A DNA stretch of 64,000 bases, taken from the NCBI GenBank assembly GCA_024401095.1, contig JAKSLR010000013.1, positions 1 to 64,000 on the forward strand, written 5' to 3'. Every line of letters starts with the position of its first letter. The stretch's first letter is position 1. The notes under the pieces are model-generated. The model was not told the origin of the DNA. It ran no database searches and worked only from the letters and a program-made list of their open reading frames with translations. The translations under genes and the position numbers were made by a program. The DNA is from Bacteroidaceae bacterium. Its GTDB lineage: Bacteria; Bacteroidota; Bacteroidia; Bacteroidales; Bacteroidaceae. This document shows positions 14,494-21,644 of this stretch, one piece after another.

Positions 14494-15873
14494 TTATTCT
14501 GTTCTGTAAACTCCAAACTCACAGAGGCCGGCTTTGCCGTTGTGCTTGGTTATGTTCAGTCGCACAGCTTCGGCCTTCACTGTAGGAAAACGCTCTGCCT
14601 TGAAACGAGGGAATGTGGTTCCGCTAGCCAGGAAATGCCACTCTCCGTCGGCTAGATATTCTAGGGTGTATTCTTGAATGCCTCCGGCAGTATGCTCTAG
14701 CATGGTCACCATGTTGATAGATTGAGGACCGTCGAGCGTTACTTCAAAATATGGTTTTTCAATGAGTGGATGTGAAATCCATGCTGTAGTAAAGTCATCG
14801 TCGTTTGCTAAATCCATGATGTTACAGTCATAGCCCCATGACGATTCTACTGGCCGGAACTTGGCTATGTTGTGCTGAATTACGGGAGCATCTGCGGCAG
14901 GGACTTCTGCTACTCGTCCGTCGTTCTTCCACATCTTACCTATCTTCTTTAGGGCTGCTACAGCATTGTCGTCCATCAGGCCGTCTCGGTTTGGTGCCAC
15001 GTTAAGTATAAAGTTGCAGTATGCCTTGTTGTATGGAATAATGTTCTCCTTCACTAGCCACTCCACATTCTGTAGCTCATCGGTAGGCATAGATTCCTTC
15101 CAGAACCAGGTGCGCTGAATAGGAAGGCATGCCAGGGCAGGCAGTGAGTTTTCTGTGGTAGAGATTTTTTGTCCTGCTCCCTGCTCGTAGCTCTTGATGT
15201 CTGTGTAGAAAAGTGCTTCACGAGGGTATTTGGCGGCATTCAGGTCCATCACCAGACAGTTTGGCTGTAGTGATTTCACATATTCATAGATTTCCTGGAA
15301 AGGTACTTCGTCGTAGCTGATGCGCGACCATGGTGCATCCCATCCGTCTATAATAAGAGCTGCCACCTCGCCGTATCCGGTGAGCAGTTCCTTGAGTTGA
15401 GCCTTCAGCATTTGCACCTTGTCGCGAGTTACGAATCCTGGACGAAGTTTGTGGTGTGTATCCAGAATGCTGTAATAAAGCATTACCTTGAGTCCCTCGG
15501 CGCGAAAAGCATCAACATACTCACGCACTACATCGCGGTGTGCCGGAGAATTCATGGAGTTATAGTCGGTAGTCTTCGTATCCCAGATGCAGAATCCGCT
15601 ATGGTGCTTGGTGGTAAGACAACCGTAAGACATGTTGGCTGCCTTTGCGGCACGTGCCCACTGGCGGCAGTCTAGTCGGGTAGGCTTAAATACCGATGCC
15701 GGCAGATCAGGATCGGGCCAGTCTTCAGGTGAATAGGTTGGGATATTGTAATGAATGAACATGCCAAAACGCAAGTCCACAAAGTCTTGCTGCAGTTCTT
15801 GAAGTGTTTTCTGCTGAGCAGCTACAGGGAGTACAGCCAGAGCCAGAAGGATTATAAGATTCAGGCGTTTCAT
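14494..15873 (-). CDS. GH29 alpha-L-fucosidase with C-terminal discoidin-like domain
   Basis: A 459-residue secreted glycosidase. The signal peptide is MKRLNLIILLALAVLPVAA, cut before QQK. The GH29 catalytic domain spans about 25-320: RFGMFIHYN, TTKHHSGFCIWD (87-98), LIIDGWDAPW with candidate nucleophile Asp176, and NVAPNRDGLM (291-300). Residues about 338-457 form an F5/8 type C (discoidin/CBM32-like) module. It should remove alpha-L-fucose from host or dietary glycans in the periplasm. The start at 15873 is chosen over 15933 because the promoter lies between them. No SusCD genes or sulfatases are beside it, so it is not part of a visible polysaccharide locus. Confidence 0.9.
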   Translation of the reverse strand: MKRLNLIILLALAVLPVAAQQKTLQELQQDFVDLRFGMFIHYNIPTYSPEDWPDPDLPASVFKPTRLDCRQWARAAKAANMSYGCLTTKHHSGFCIWDTKTTDYNSMNSPAHRDVVREYVDAFRAEGLKVMLYYSILDTHHKLRPGFVTRDKVQMLKAQLKELLTGYGEVAALIIDGWDAPWSRISYDEVPFQEIYEYVKSLQPNCLVMDLNAAKYPREALFYTDIKSYEQGAGQKISTTENSLPALACLPIQRTWFWKESMPTDELQNVEWLVKENIIPYNKAYCNFILNVAPNRDGLMDDNAVAALKKIGKMWKNDGRVAEVPAADAPVIQHNIAKFRPVESSWGYDCNIMDLANDDDFTTAWISHPLIEKPYFEVTLDGPQSINMVTMLEHTAGGIQEYTLEYLADGEWHFLASGTTFPRFKAERFPTVKAEAVRLNITKHNGKAGLCEFGVYRTE

Positions 15874-15902
15874 GGTAATTAGGTTTAAAGTGTTTGCTGC
15901 AG

Positions 15903-15934
15903 CAAATATACTATCTTTTTCAATCCTTACCAAA
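15903..15934 (-). promoter_or_regulatory. fucosidase promoter
   Basis: On the minus strand TTTG (15931-15934) is followed by a 20-base spacer and TATATTTG (15903-15910), 30 bases before the ATG at 15873. Both boxes match the Bacteroidetes consensus. Confidence 0.7.
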
Positions 15935-15960
15935 AAACACCTTATTTTGGGGATGTTTTT

Positions 15961-16079
15961 TTATTTTCCTATTGTCCAACGTAGACCGACGTGCAGGTCG
16001 CTCATCCACTTATGTGTGGTAATATAGGTGTGAAACTTTTCCGAAGAAGGCAGGTTGTATTGTAGGGCGGGTTCTGCAG
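15961..16079 (-). pseudogene. 3' fragment of a duplicated outer-membrane barrel gene
   Basis: The minus frame reads AEPALQYNLPSSEKF, then TTHKWMSDLHVGLRW and ends IGK-stop. This matches the last 40 residues of the barrel protein encoded at 16826-18091 (YNLPSSGKYH, THKWMGDLHIGLRW, LGK). Homology stops abruptly at 16079. Only the C-terminal strands remain, so it is a gene remnant left after duplication or deletion. Confidence 0.85.
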
Positions 16080-16098
16080 TTTGACTCTTATTCACGAA

Positions 16099-16134
16099 GA
16101 AAGGAACTCTTTCTATAACGATGGAGTTCCTTTC
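16099..16134. terminator. hairpin after the lipoprotein gene
   Basis: GAAAGGAACTC (16099-16109) pairs perfectly with GAGTTCCTTTC (16124-16134), 11 base pairs, 14-base loop. It lies just past the 3' end of the minus-strand lipoprotein gene. The T run is better on the plus side (TTGTTTTATTTG). Confidence 0.6.
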
Positions 16135-16139
16135 TTGTT

Positions 16140-16799
16140 TTATTTGTTTATTGTTATTCCCCAGGTATGGCTGAAATTTGTCAAACCATGATTAAACGGA
16201 ACAAGAGGCTTTCCATCAAACGTTAATTTAGTACATTTATAAAAATGAATATTTTCTACACTGCTTTTAAGATTGATAATAATTTCGTGTGTTTTCTCAT
16301 CTCCAAATATAGGTAAACACTTTATTGTCACTCTATAAACATGTTCCTTTACATCTTCACCATCCATATCCAGAGCATTACCATATGCGGTTAACAAGTG
16401 GAGGAGAATGTATTTTTCACCCTCATGATGGAGACTTAAAGACTCAAAATCTACTACTCTCAGTTCCTTTCCCATGGTATTATAGAAAGGAAGTTCCTTT
16501 GAATCACCATCCAGATACTGATGGATTTCAACTAAATTATGCACAATATAACAAGGTTCTGATTGAAAGCCAGAATGTTCCACATTCCATTCTGTCAACG
16601 GAAGATTGTTTTCTGTTATATTCTTGCCTTCAGAGTCATACATGAATATGCAGAGGGGAAAAGTAGGTAGTAGCTCACCACTACCCGCCATGTCTCCGTC
16701 ATAAGTAAGAGCAAAATGGTCTTTCAGCAATTCTTCATAGTCAATGCTAGAGCATCCTGTTAATAACAGTAGTGTGAATAAAAAGAATATATTTTTCAT
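16140..16799 (-). CDS. lipoprotein of unknown function
   Basis: A 219-residue protein with a type II signal: MKNIFFLFTLLLLTGC, lipidated Cys16. The mature part is beta-rich and soluble with no recognised domain. The ATG at 16799 is preferred to 16844 because the lipoprotein signal begins there, and the earlier start would overlap the upstream gene. It lies 26 bases after the barrel-protein gene, so it is probably third in the ECF sigma operon (18636 to 16140) and a target or sensor of that system. Residues after the signal are acidic (SSIDYEELLKDH) rather than the Asp+2 inner-membrane retention type. Confidence 0.75.
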   Translation of the reverse strand: MKNIFFLFTLLLLTGCSSIDYEELLKDHFALTYDGDMAGSGELLPTFPLCIFMYDSEGKNITENNLPLTEWNVEHSGFQSEPCYIVHNLVEIHQYLDGDSKELPFYNTMGKELRVVDFESLSLHHEGEKYILLHLLTAYGNALDMDGEDVKEHVYRVTIKCLPIFGDEKTHEIIINLKSSVENIHFYKCTKLTFDGKPLVPFNHGLTNFSHTWGITINK

Positions 16800-16825
16800 A
16801 GTATCATATATATTGTTTCTATCTT

Positions 16826-18091
16826 TTACTTCCCTAAAGACCACCTTAGACCTATGTGCAGGTCACCCATCCACTTATGTGTGGTAAAGTAGGTATGATA
16901 TTTTCCCGATGAAGGTAGATTGTATTGCAGGGCTGGTTCTGCATAAAGACTCAGTCCGTTCCTTAGCTGGTACTGGATGCCTGGAGTAGCCGACAGGGAG
17001 AAGTATACCGTCTTTCCCATATCCATTCTACCACCGGCTCCAGCGTAGATGTGCCACTTCTCGTCTTTGTAAAGGCTATAGTTCAAGGATGCAGGAATGC
17101 CTACAAAGTGCAGCTCCTGCATGCTGGTTTTGCCCGACCTGTGCCTGATCTCGCTCTTCATATTGGTGTAGCTGAGGCCTGTGGTAAGCCACCATTTTGC
17201 TGATACTGGAATTCCAACCTGAAGCCCTATTGTTATAGGACGACGATGGTTTTCTTCTACCACAGGATCTTCTTTACTTAGCCCTGCTCGGGTAAGTGGT
17301 TGATTCTTATCAAGAATAGGGGCTGATATCCCTTGATTCTGGTTTTTGTCTTTATCCTTATCCTTATCTTTGTCTTTATCGCCAGGGTTTCCTGCCATTT
17401 GATCTGACCATTGATCACCTGGATTAATGGATTCTTGCAAATTATCAAAATCTCCACCACGTAAATCTATAGTAGGAGGATTGATTCCTGAAGCAGTAAA
17501 TGCCAGCGTAATCTTTTTAGAATTTCTGGATTTTCCTGTAGGCTGCTGTTTCCTGTAATTGTCTGTTGGAGGAAAGACGTGGGATTCTTCCTGTTTTTTG
17601 GAAGGAGCTGTTTCTTCTGTCACAGCATTTTCTTTCTCTTGTGACTCTGTCTCGTCCGGTTCGGCTTCTGTCAAAGGCTCCTGTGGCTCTGTTTCAGGTG
17701 CTGCAGTTTCCTCTTCGTATTTACTTTGAACCAAGGTGAGCTGCGTCTTCTTTGTGGCCTTGGCTGGAGCCTGGGTCGGCAGAGCTTTGACAGGCACAGG
17801 CTCATCTTTCTGCACGATTTCCAGTTCTGGAGTTTCCTGCTGGAGAATTTCTGTGGTCTCTGCTACCAGCTTAGAAGTGTCTTTCTGCAGGTAGAGTGCT
17901 GCACTTCCACCCAAAATGAGCAGCAAGACTACGGCAGCTGCACTCCAGGTGTATTTTTTCTTGTAGAATGGCACAGTTTGCTCTGCGGCATTCAGTTCCT
18001 TCTCAATGCCTGCCCAGAGATCTTCGGGAATCTGCTCAACCTCGTGTCCTTGCAGTTTCTCTTTCAGTTTTTCTGCCCAAAGTTCCTTCAT
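16826..18091 (-). CDS. membrane-anchored protein with C-terminal outer-membrane-type beta-barrel (putative anti-sigma partner)
   Basis: 421 residues. Residues 1-45 are charged and cytoplasmic (MKELWAEKLKEKLQ), 48-67 a transmembrane helix (SAAAVVLLLILGGSAALYL). A long Pro/Glu/Thr-rich periplasmic linker includes an Asp-Lys repeat (238-249, six DK pairs). From about 285 the protein looks like a PorT/OmpA-type barrel with alternating aromatic strands, ending GLRWSLGK. The N-terminal part resembles anti-sigma proteins encoded just after ECF sigma genes. The start overlaps the sigma stop by four bases. A single chain reaching from cytoplasm to an outer-membrane-type barrel is odd. A 3' fragment of a paralogue lies at 15961-16079. 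Confidence 0.8.
   Translation of the reverse strand: MKELWAEKLKEKLQGHEVEQIPEDLWAGIEKELNAAEQTVPFYKKKYTWSAAAVVLLLILGGSAALYLQKDTSKLVAETTEILQQETPELEIVQKDEPVPVKALPTQAPAKATKKTQLTLVQSKYEEETAAPETEPQEPLTEAEPDETESQEKENAVTEETAPSKKQEESHVFPPTDNYRKQQPTGKSRNSKKITLAFTASGINPPTIDLRGGDFDNLQESINPGDQWSDQMAGNPGDKDKDKDKDKDKNQNQGISAPILDKNQPLTRAGLSKEDPVVEENHRRPITIGLQVGIPVSAKWWLTTGLSYTNMKSEIRHRSGKTSMQELHFVGIPASLNYSLYKDEKWHIYAGAGGRMDMGKTVYFSLSATPGIQYQLRNGLSLYAEPALQYNLPSSGKYHTYFTTHKWMGDLHIGLRWSLGK
17346..17382. repeat. hexanucleotide repeat encoding Asp-Lys pairs
   Basis: Tandem (TTTATC/TTTGTC/CTTATC) hexamers, about six copies, lie inside the barrel-protein gene and encode (Asp-Lys)n. Changes in copy number keep the frame, so the linker can vary in length by two residues per unit. 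Confidence 0.7.
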
Positions 18092-18636
18092 TCTGTACCT
18101 CCTTCCTGTTCTTGTAGAATTTTCTTTAATAGTGCCTTGGCCCGGTTAAGCTGCGATGCCGATGTGTTTTCTTTTATTCCCAGTAGCTGGGCAATTTCTT
18201 TGTGGCTCTTCTCTTCAAACACGTAAAGGTTGAGCACGGTTCTGTAACCTGTTGGAAGTTGCCTGATGGCCCGGTGTATTTCCTCGGGAGAGAAGCGTTC
18301 CACCGGCAGTTCGTCTTCCACATCGGGCAAGGTGTCTGTAGTCTCTATATACTGAAGGCGTTTCTGGTTTCTGAGGAACATCAGCGACTCGTTTGTGACT
18401 ATCTGTACCATCCAGGAAACTAGTGCTCCTTCTCCCGTGGGTGTAAAATCCTTCAAGCCCCTGAATATCTTGATGTAGCTATCCTGAAGTACGTCCTTTA
18501 CATCTTCATCTTGTGCTATATACCTCTGGCAGAGGGATGTAAGGCATCTAACCGTAAGGGCATACAGTTCTTGCATGGCCTTGCGGTTACCTTTTTTTGC
18601 CTCAGCTAAAAGGGTGTGACTGATGATGATTTTCAT
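18088..18636 (-). CDS. ECF RNA polymerase sigma factor
   Basis: 182 residues. Region 2 spans about 20-90 (DVKDVLQDSYIKIFRGL, SWMVQIVTNESLMFLRNQ) and region 4 about 118-172 (AIRQLPTGYRTVLNLYVFE, then HKEIAQLLGIKE). Regions 1.1 and 3 are absent, as expected for ECF factors. It heads an operon with the membrane barrel protein (4-base overlap) and a lipoprotein, so it probably answers an envelope signal relayed by the second protein. Three 10-base direct repeats lie 30-55 bases upstream (18666-18689). No classical -7 box is seen before the gene, consistent with autoregulation by its own sigma. Confidence 0.9.
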   Translation of the reverse strand: MKIIISHTLLAEAKKGNRKAMQELYALTVRCLTSLCQRYIAQDEDVKDVLQDSYIKIFRGLKDFTPTGEGALVSWMVQIVTNESLMFLRNQKRLQYIETTDTLPDVEDELPVERFSPEEIHRAIRQLPTGYRTVLNLYVFEEKSHKEIAQLLGIKENTSASQLNRAKALLKKILQEQEGGTE

Positions 18637-18665
18637 GTTTCCGGTTCCAGTCTCTATCTATAGAA

Positions 18666-18689
18666 TGCAGAATTTTGCAGAATCTTGCA
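18666..18689. repeat. 10-bp tandem repeat upstream of the ECF sigma gene
   Basis: TGCAGAATTT, TGCAGAATCT and TGCA follow one another at 18666, 18676 and 18686, a period of one helical turn, in the 71-base gap between addB and the sigma gene. A regulator site is possible. Confidence 0.45.
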
Positions 18690-18707
18690 CGGGGGGTCAG
18701 TTTTTTT

Positions 18708-21641
18708 TTATTTGCGGCAGAGATTCTTGTAGTCGCAGAACTCGCAATGATGGCCGTCACATTGGGTGAATGGGGTGGTAGTACTGAAGAGTTCTTCTAT
18801 CTTTTCTCTAAGCAACTGCCGGTAGTCTGTACCAATCTGTTCTTCAAAGTTATTAATGGCTTCGGTCTTCTTGTCTCCAGTGCTGAGCTCCACGGTAGGA
18901 CGGTAATCATCGGCTGCTGCTTTCTGGATGTAGAAGAGTGAAGGACTGATGCACAGGTGCTGCGGGTTAAGGCCGTTGCTGTTTACCTGCATGGCATAGT
19001 AGAAGGCTTGGAGGGCATGGTACTGTCTGCCGTTCACTCCGTTCTGGAAAAGAGCTTCCAAGGTACCTGCCTTTTGCGGACTTCCGCTTGTCTTGTAATC
19101 AATGATGCGAAGGATACGTTCTGTACCCTCGGTGTACTCGTCTATACGGTCAATGTCTCCACCAATATACACCCATTCTTCCTTGTCCTGGAAGCGGAAT
19201 GGGAGTTTATCGAGTATTGGTTTCTCCAGTCCTCGTATGGTAAACGGACAGAGGGAGAGATCTCTTTCCAGCAATTGTCTGACATACCTGAGCATGACGC
19301 GCTGAATGATGATCTGGATACCGTTCAAGGTAGGCATGTCCTCGCTCTTGTTGATCTTGAAGACTTCTTCCTTGATGGTGTCATTGACCACGGTACGCAG
19401 GAAATTTTCGTTTTTCAAAATGGTTTCAAGGCTGGATGCCACTATGTCTCCATTTCCTGTATCATGGGTTAAGTGCAGGTAGATCTTTTCACTGCACCGG
19501 TGGAAGATGGTTCCAAAAAGTGCATTGTCTATATCGTCGCTAACTTCTTCTGGAACACGTATATGTGCCACGTACTTAAAGTAAAACTCTAATGGACAGT
19601 TGATGTAAGTGTTCAAGGCAGAAGGCGAAAGGAAGGAGTATTTTTCCTTGCCGTCTTTGTGGAATTTACTCTGATAATGACGCAACAGCTTCTGCATCAT
19701 CTGAGGTGTCTTCTGTATGATAATGTCCTGCGAAAGGATAGGCATCTGGTCGGTTGTAAGGGTCTGCAAGCTAAGCTTGTGATGTGCCGGATGCTCGATG
19801 AGATATTGCAGCAGGAAGCGACTCATTTCACCCTTCTGGAGGCCTTCGGTATTGTTGTTGTAGATGAAGGTGACTTTCTCTGCCCGTTGGATGAGGCGGT
19901 AGAAATAGTAAGCATAGACAGCAATCTTCTGCTCAATAAGTGTCATGCCGAACGCTTTGCGCAGATTGTATGGAATGAAGCTGGCATTGTTTCCGCCCTT
20001 AGGTAGCATACCCTCGTTCAGTGAGAGAAGGATAAGGTGCTTGAAATCCAGACAGCGTGTTTCCAAGACTCCCATGACCTGAAGACCGATGACGGGCTCT
20101 CCGTGGAACGGTATGCTGGAACTTCCCATCAGTTGGTTAATGAAGCGGAGTAGGGTTTTGGCGTTCACGGTTAGAATCTTGTCTTCCACCAGTTTGATGA
20201 GACGATTCAGAAGAGTAAAGGCATTGAAAAGAGCTTCGCGGTAAAGCGGAGCAAAGGTGGCGTTCAGGTCTTCCTTATGGCTGTTCAGACAGTGTGCCGC
20301 GGTTTCTGCCTGCTTCTGCAGATTCATCAGGAAATTCAGCGGACTATCCATGAGACATTGGGCAGGGAAGAGGCTTGCCAAGGCTTCATCTGCACCCAGT
20401 TCCAAAGGGGTAGCCAAGAAGCGGCTGTCGGCAGTAAGTTGGGCCAGCAAGCTCTGTGCCTGATCAGAAATCATCTGCGTATACGGATGCAGCAGAACGC
20501 TGCGTACCTGTGCGTAACGGTAGCAGCCTTTTTCCTTGTTGTAACCCGTGAGATGCAGGTCACACAAGGTCTTGATGAAGCTGTAGATAGGCGTACTGCT
20601 GAGTGGGAAACCCATGGTGATGTTCAGGTTTTCCACTTTAGAGGACAAGCCATGCAGCACGGGTTCCAGCAAGGTTTCATTGCACAGCACCACAGCCGTC
20701 TCACTTTCTTTCTGTGTGAGGTTCTGGTCCAGCCAAGGAGAAACGTGACAAACCTGAGCATTCTCTGTAGCCGCAGAGATGATTTCTACTTCCTTAGGCT
20801 GGCTCATGCTCTGGAAACAGGATTCATCCAGACAGTTGCCAAACTCCTGAATGTTTTTCCGAAGGAAGAATCCTGCCTCCATGTTTCCCTGTGTGGCATT
20901 CAGGTAAAACTGGTCGTAATCCCAGTAAAACAATGCCTTTCCGGCTTCCTGAATCTTGCGGAAGAGCGTTTGTTCGGCCTTGTCAAGGACATTGAATCCC
21001 ACAAACACATATTGCTTGGCTTTCAGCTGTGCTGGCGTAAGCTCTTCTGCAACCTTACGGAACAATGCGCCTTCATAGAGCAGGTTCTGTGCTGCCAGGT
21101 GTTCTTTGTATCGGGTATAGAGTTCCAGCAGAATGTCCCATACGCGGATGAATTCCTGCTGGATTTCTGTTTCACGGAACTGGAAATCGTTGAAGAACAG
21201 ACTTAATGCTTCCTTCTGCTCGTCGGAAAGGAAACCAGTATTGTCCATTTCCTTCAATTCCTTCAGGTTCTGGTACAGCTTGTCGGCTGGTACCATGTTC
21301 TTGTCTAGGTCATCAAAGTCGGCCAGGAGTAGTTCTCCCCACGAATAGAAGCGGTCCAGCGGCATCTCCTCTTCGGTTTGGTGACGTAGTTCTCTGTAGA
21401 TAGGGTAGAGTTCACATACCAGACGTATCTTGTCGGGTACCTCGAAGGTGCTGAACTGGCGGAACAGTTCAGAAATGGAAATATAGGAGGGTGCCCAGAC
21501 CGGTTTGTCTGAAGCCTGTGCCAGAAACTCGTTCATGAAGAGGCTGGCACGCTTGTTTGGAAAGACCAGGACGATGTCCTGCAGTCGGTTCTGGAATTTG
21601 CGGATGAGGTCTTTGGCTATATGGTTGAGAAATGTTTCCAT
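18708..21641 (-). CDS. addB: AddB-like exonuclease/helicase-fold subunit with PD-(D/E)xK nuclease and Fe-S cluster
   Basis: A 977-residue protein of the AddB (RexB) type. The N-terminal part has a helicase fold without an intact Walker A (VFPNKRASLFMNEF). The C-terminal nuclease domain carries GGDIDRID, then LRIIDYKTSGS with catalytic Asp and Lys. Four cysteines fit the Fe-S clamp of AddB: one in YINCPLEFYFKY, three in CDGHHCEFCDYKNLC. With AddA it would resect double-strand breaks for RecA loading. It follows addA with a 3-base gap. Length is somewhat shorter than Bacillus AddB (about 1150). Confidence 0.88.
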   Translation of the reverse strand: METFLNHIAKDLIRKFQNRLQDIVLVFPNKRASLFMNEFLAQASDKPVWAPSYISISELFRQFSTFEVPDKIRLVCELYPIYRELRHQTEEEMPLDRFYSWGELLLADFDDLDKNMVPADKLYQNLKELKEMDNTGFLSDEQKEALSLFFNDFQFRETEIQQEFIRVWDILLELYTRYKEHLAAQNLLYEGALFRKVAEELTPAQLKAKQYVFVGFNVLDKAEQTLFRKIQEAGKALFYWDYDQFYLNATQGNMEAGFFLRKNIQEFGNCLDESCFQSMSQPKEVEIISAATENAQVCHVSPWLDQNLTQKESETAVVLCNETLLEPVLHGLSSKVENLNITMGFPLSSTPIYSFIKTLCDLHLTGYNKEKGCYRYAQVRSVLLHPYTQMISDQAQSLLAQLTADSRFLATPLELGADEALASLFPAQCLMDSPLNFLMNLQKQAETAAHCLNSHKEDLNATFAPLYREALFNAFTLLNRLIKLVEDKILTVNAKTLLRFINQLMGSSSIPFHGEPVIGLQVMGVLETRCLDFKHLILLSLNEGMLPKGGNNASFIPYNLRKAFGMTLIEQKIAVYAYYFYRLIQRAEKVTFIYNNNTEGLQKGEMSRFLLQYLIEHPAHHKLSLQTLTTDQMPILSQDIIIQKTPQMMQKLLRHYQSKFHKDGKEKYSFLSPSALNTYINCPLEFYFKYVAHIRVPEEVSDDIDNALFGTIFHRCSEKIYLHLTHDTGNGDIVASSLETILKNENFLRTVVNDTIKEEVFKINKSEDMPTLNGIQIIIQRVMLRYVRQLLERDLSLCPFTIRGLEKPILDKLPFRFQDKEEWVYIGGDIDRIDEYTEGTERILRIIDYKTSGSPQKAGTLEALFQNGVNGRQYHALQAFYYAMQVNSNGLNPQHLCISPSLFYIQKAAADDYRPTVELSTGDKKTEAINNFEEQIGTDYRQLLREKIEELFSTTTPFTQCDGHHCEFCDYKNLCRK

Positions 21642-21644
21642 GTG

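Noticed and set aside
15873..15933. Upstream ATG for the fucosidase
   Set aside because: The promoter boxes (15903-15934) lie between this ATG and the signal-peptide start at 15873.
17346..17382. CRISPR-like repeat
   Set aside because: It is a coding hexanucleotide repeat without spacers or cas genes.
20277..21206. Long plus-strand open frame (309 residues) opposite addB
   Set aside because: It lies fully inside a well-supported gene, has no domain or promoter, and is a by-product of codon bias. The same holds for 25577-26146, 27441-27962, 40917-41468 and 54898-55509.
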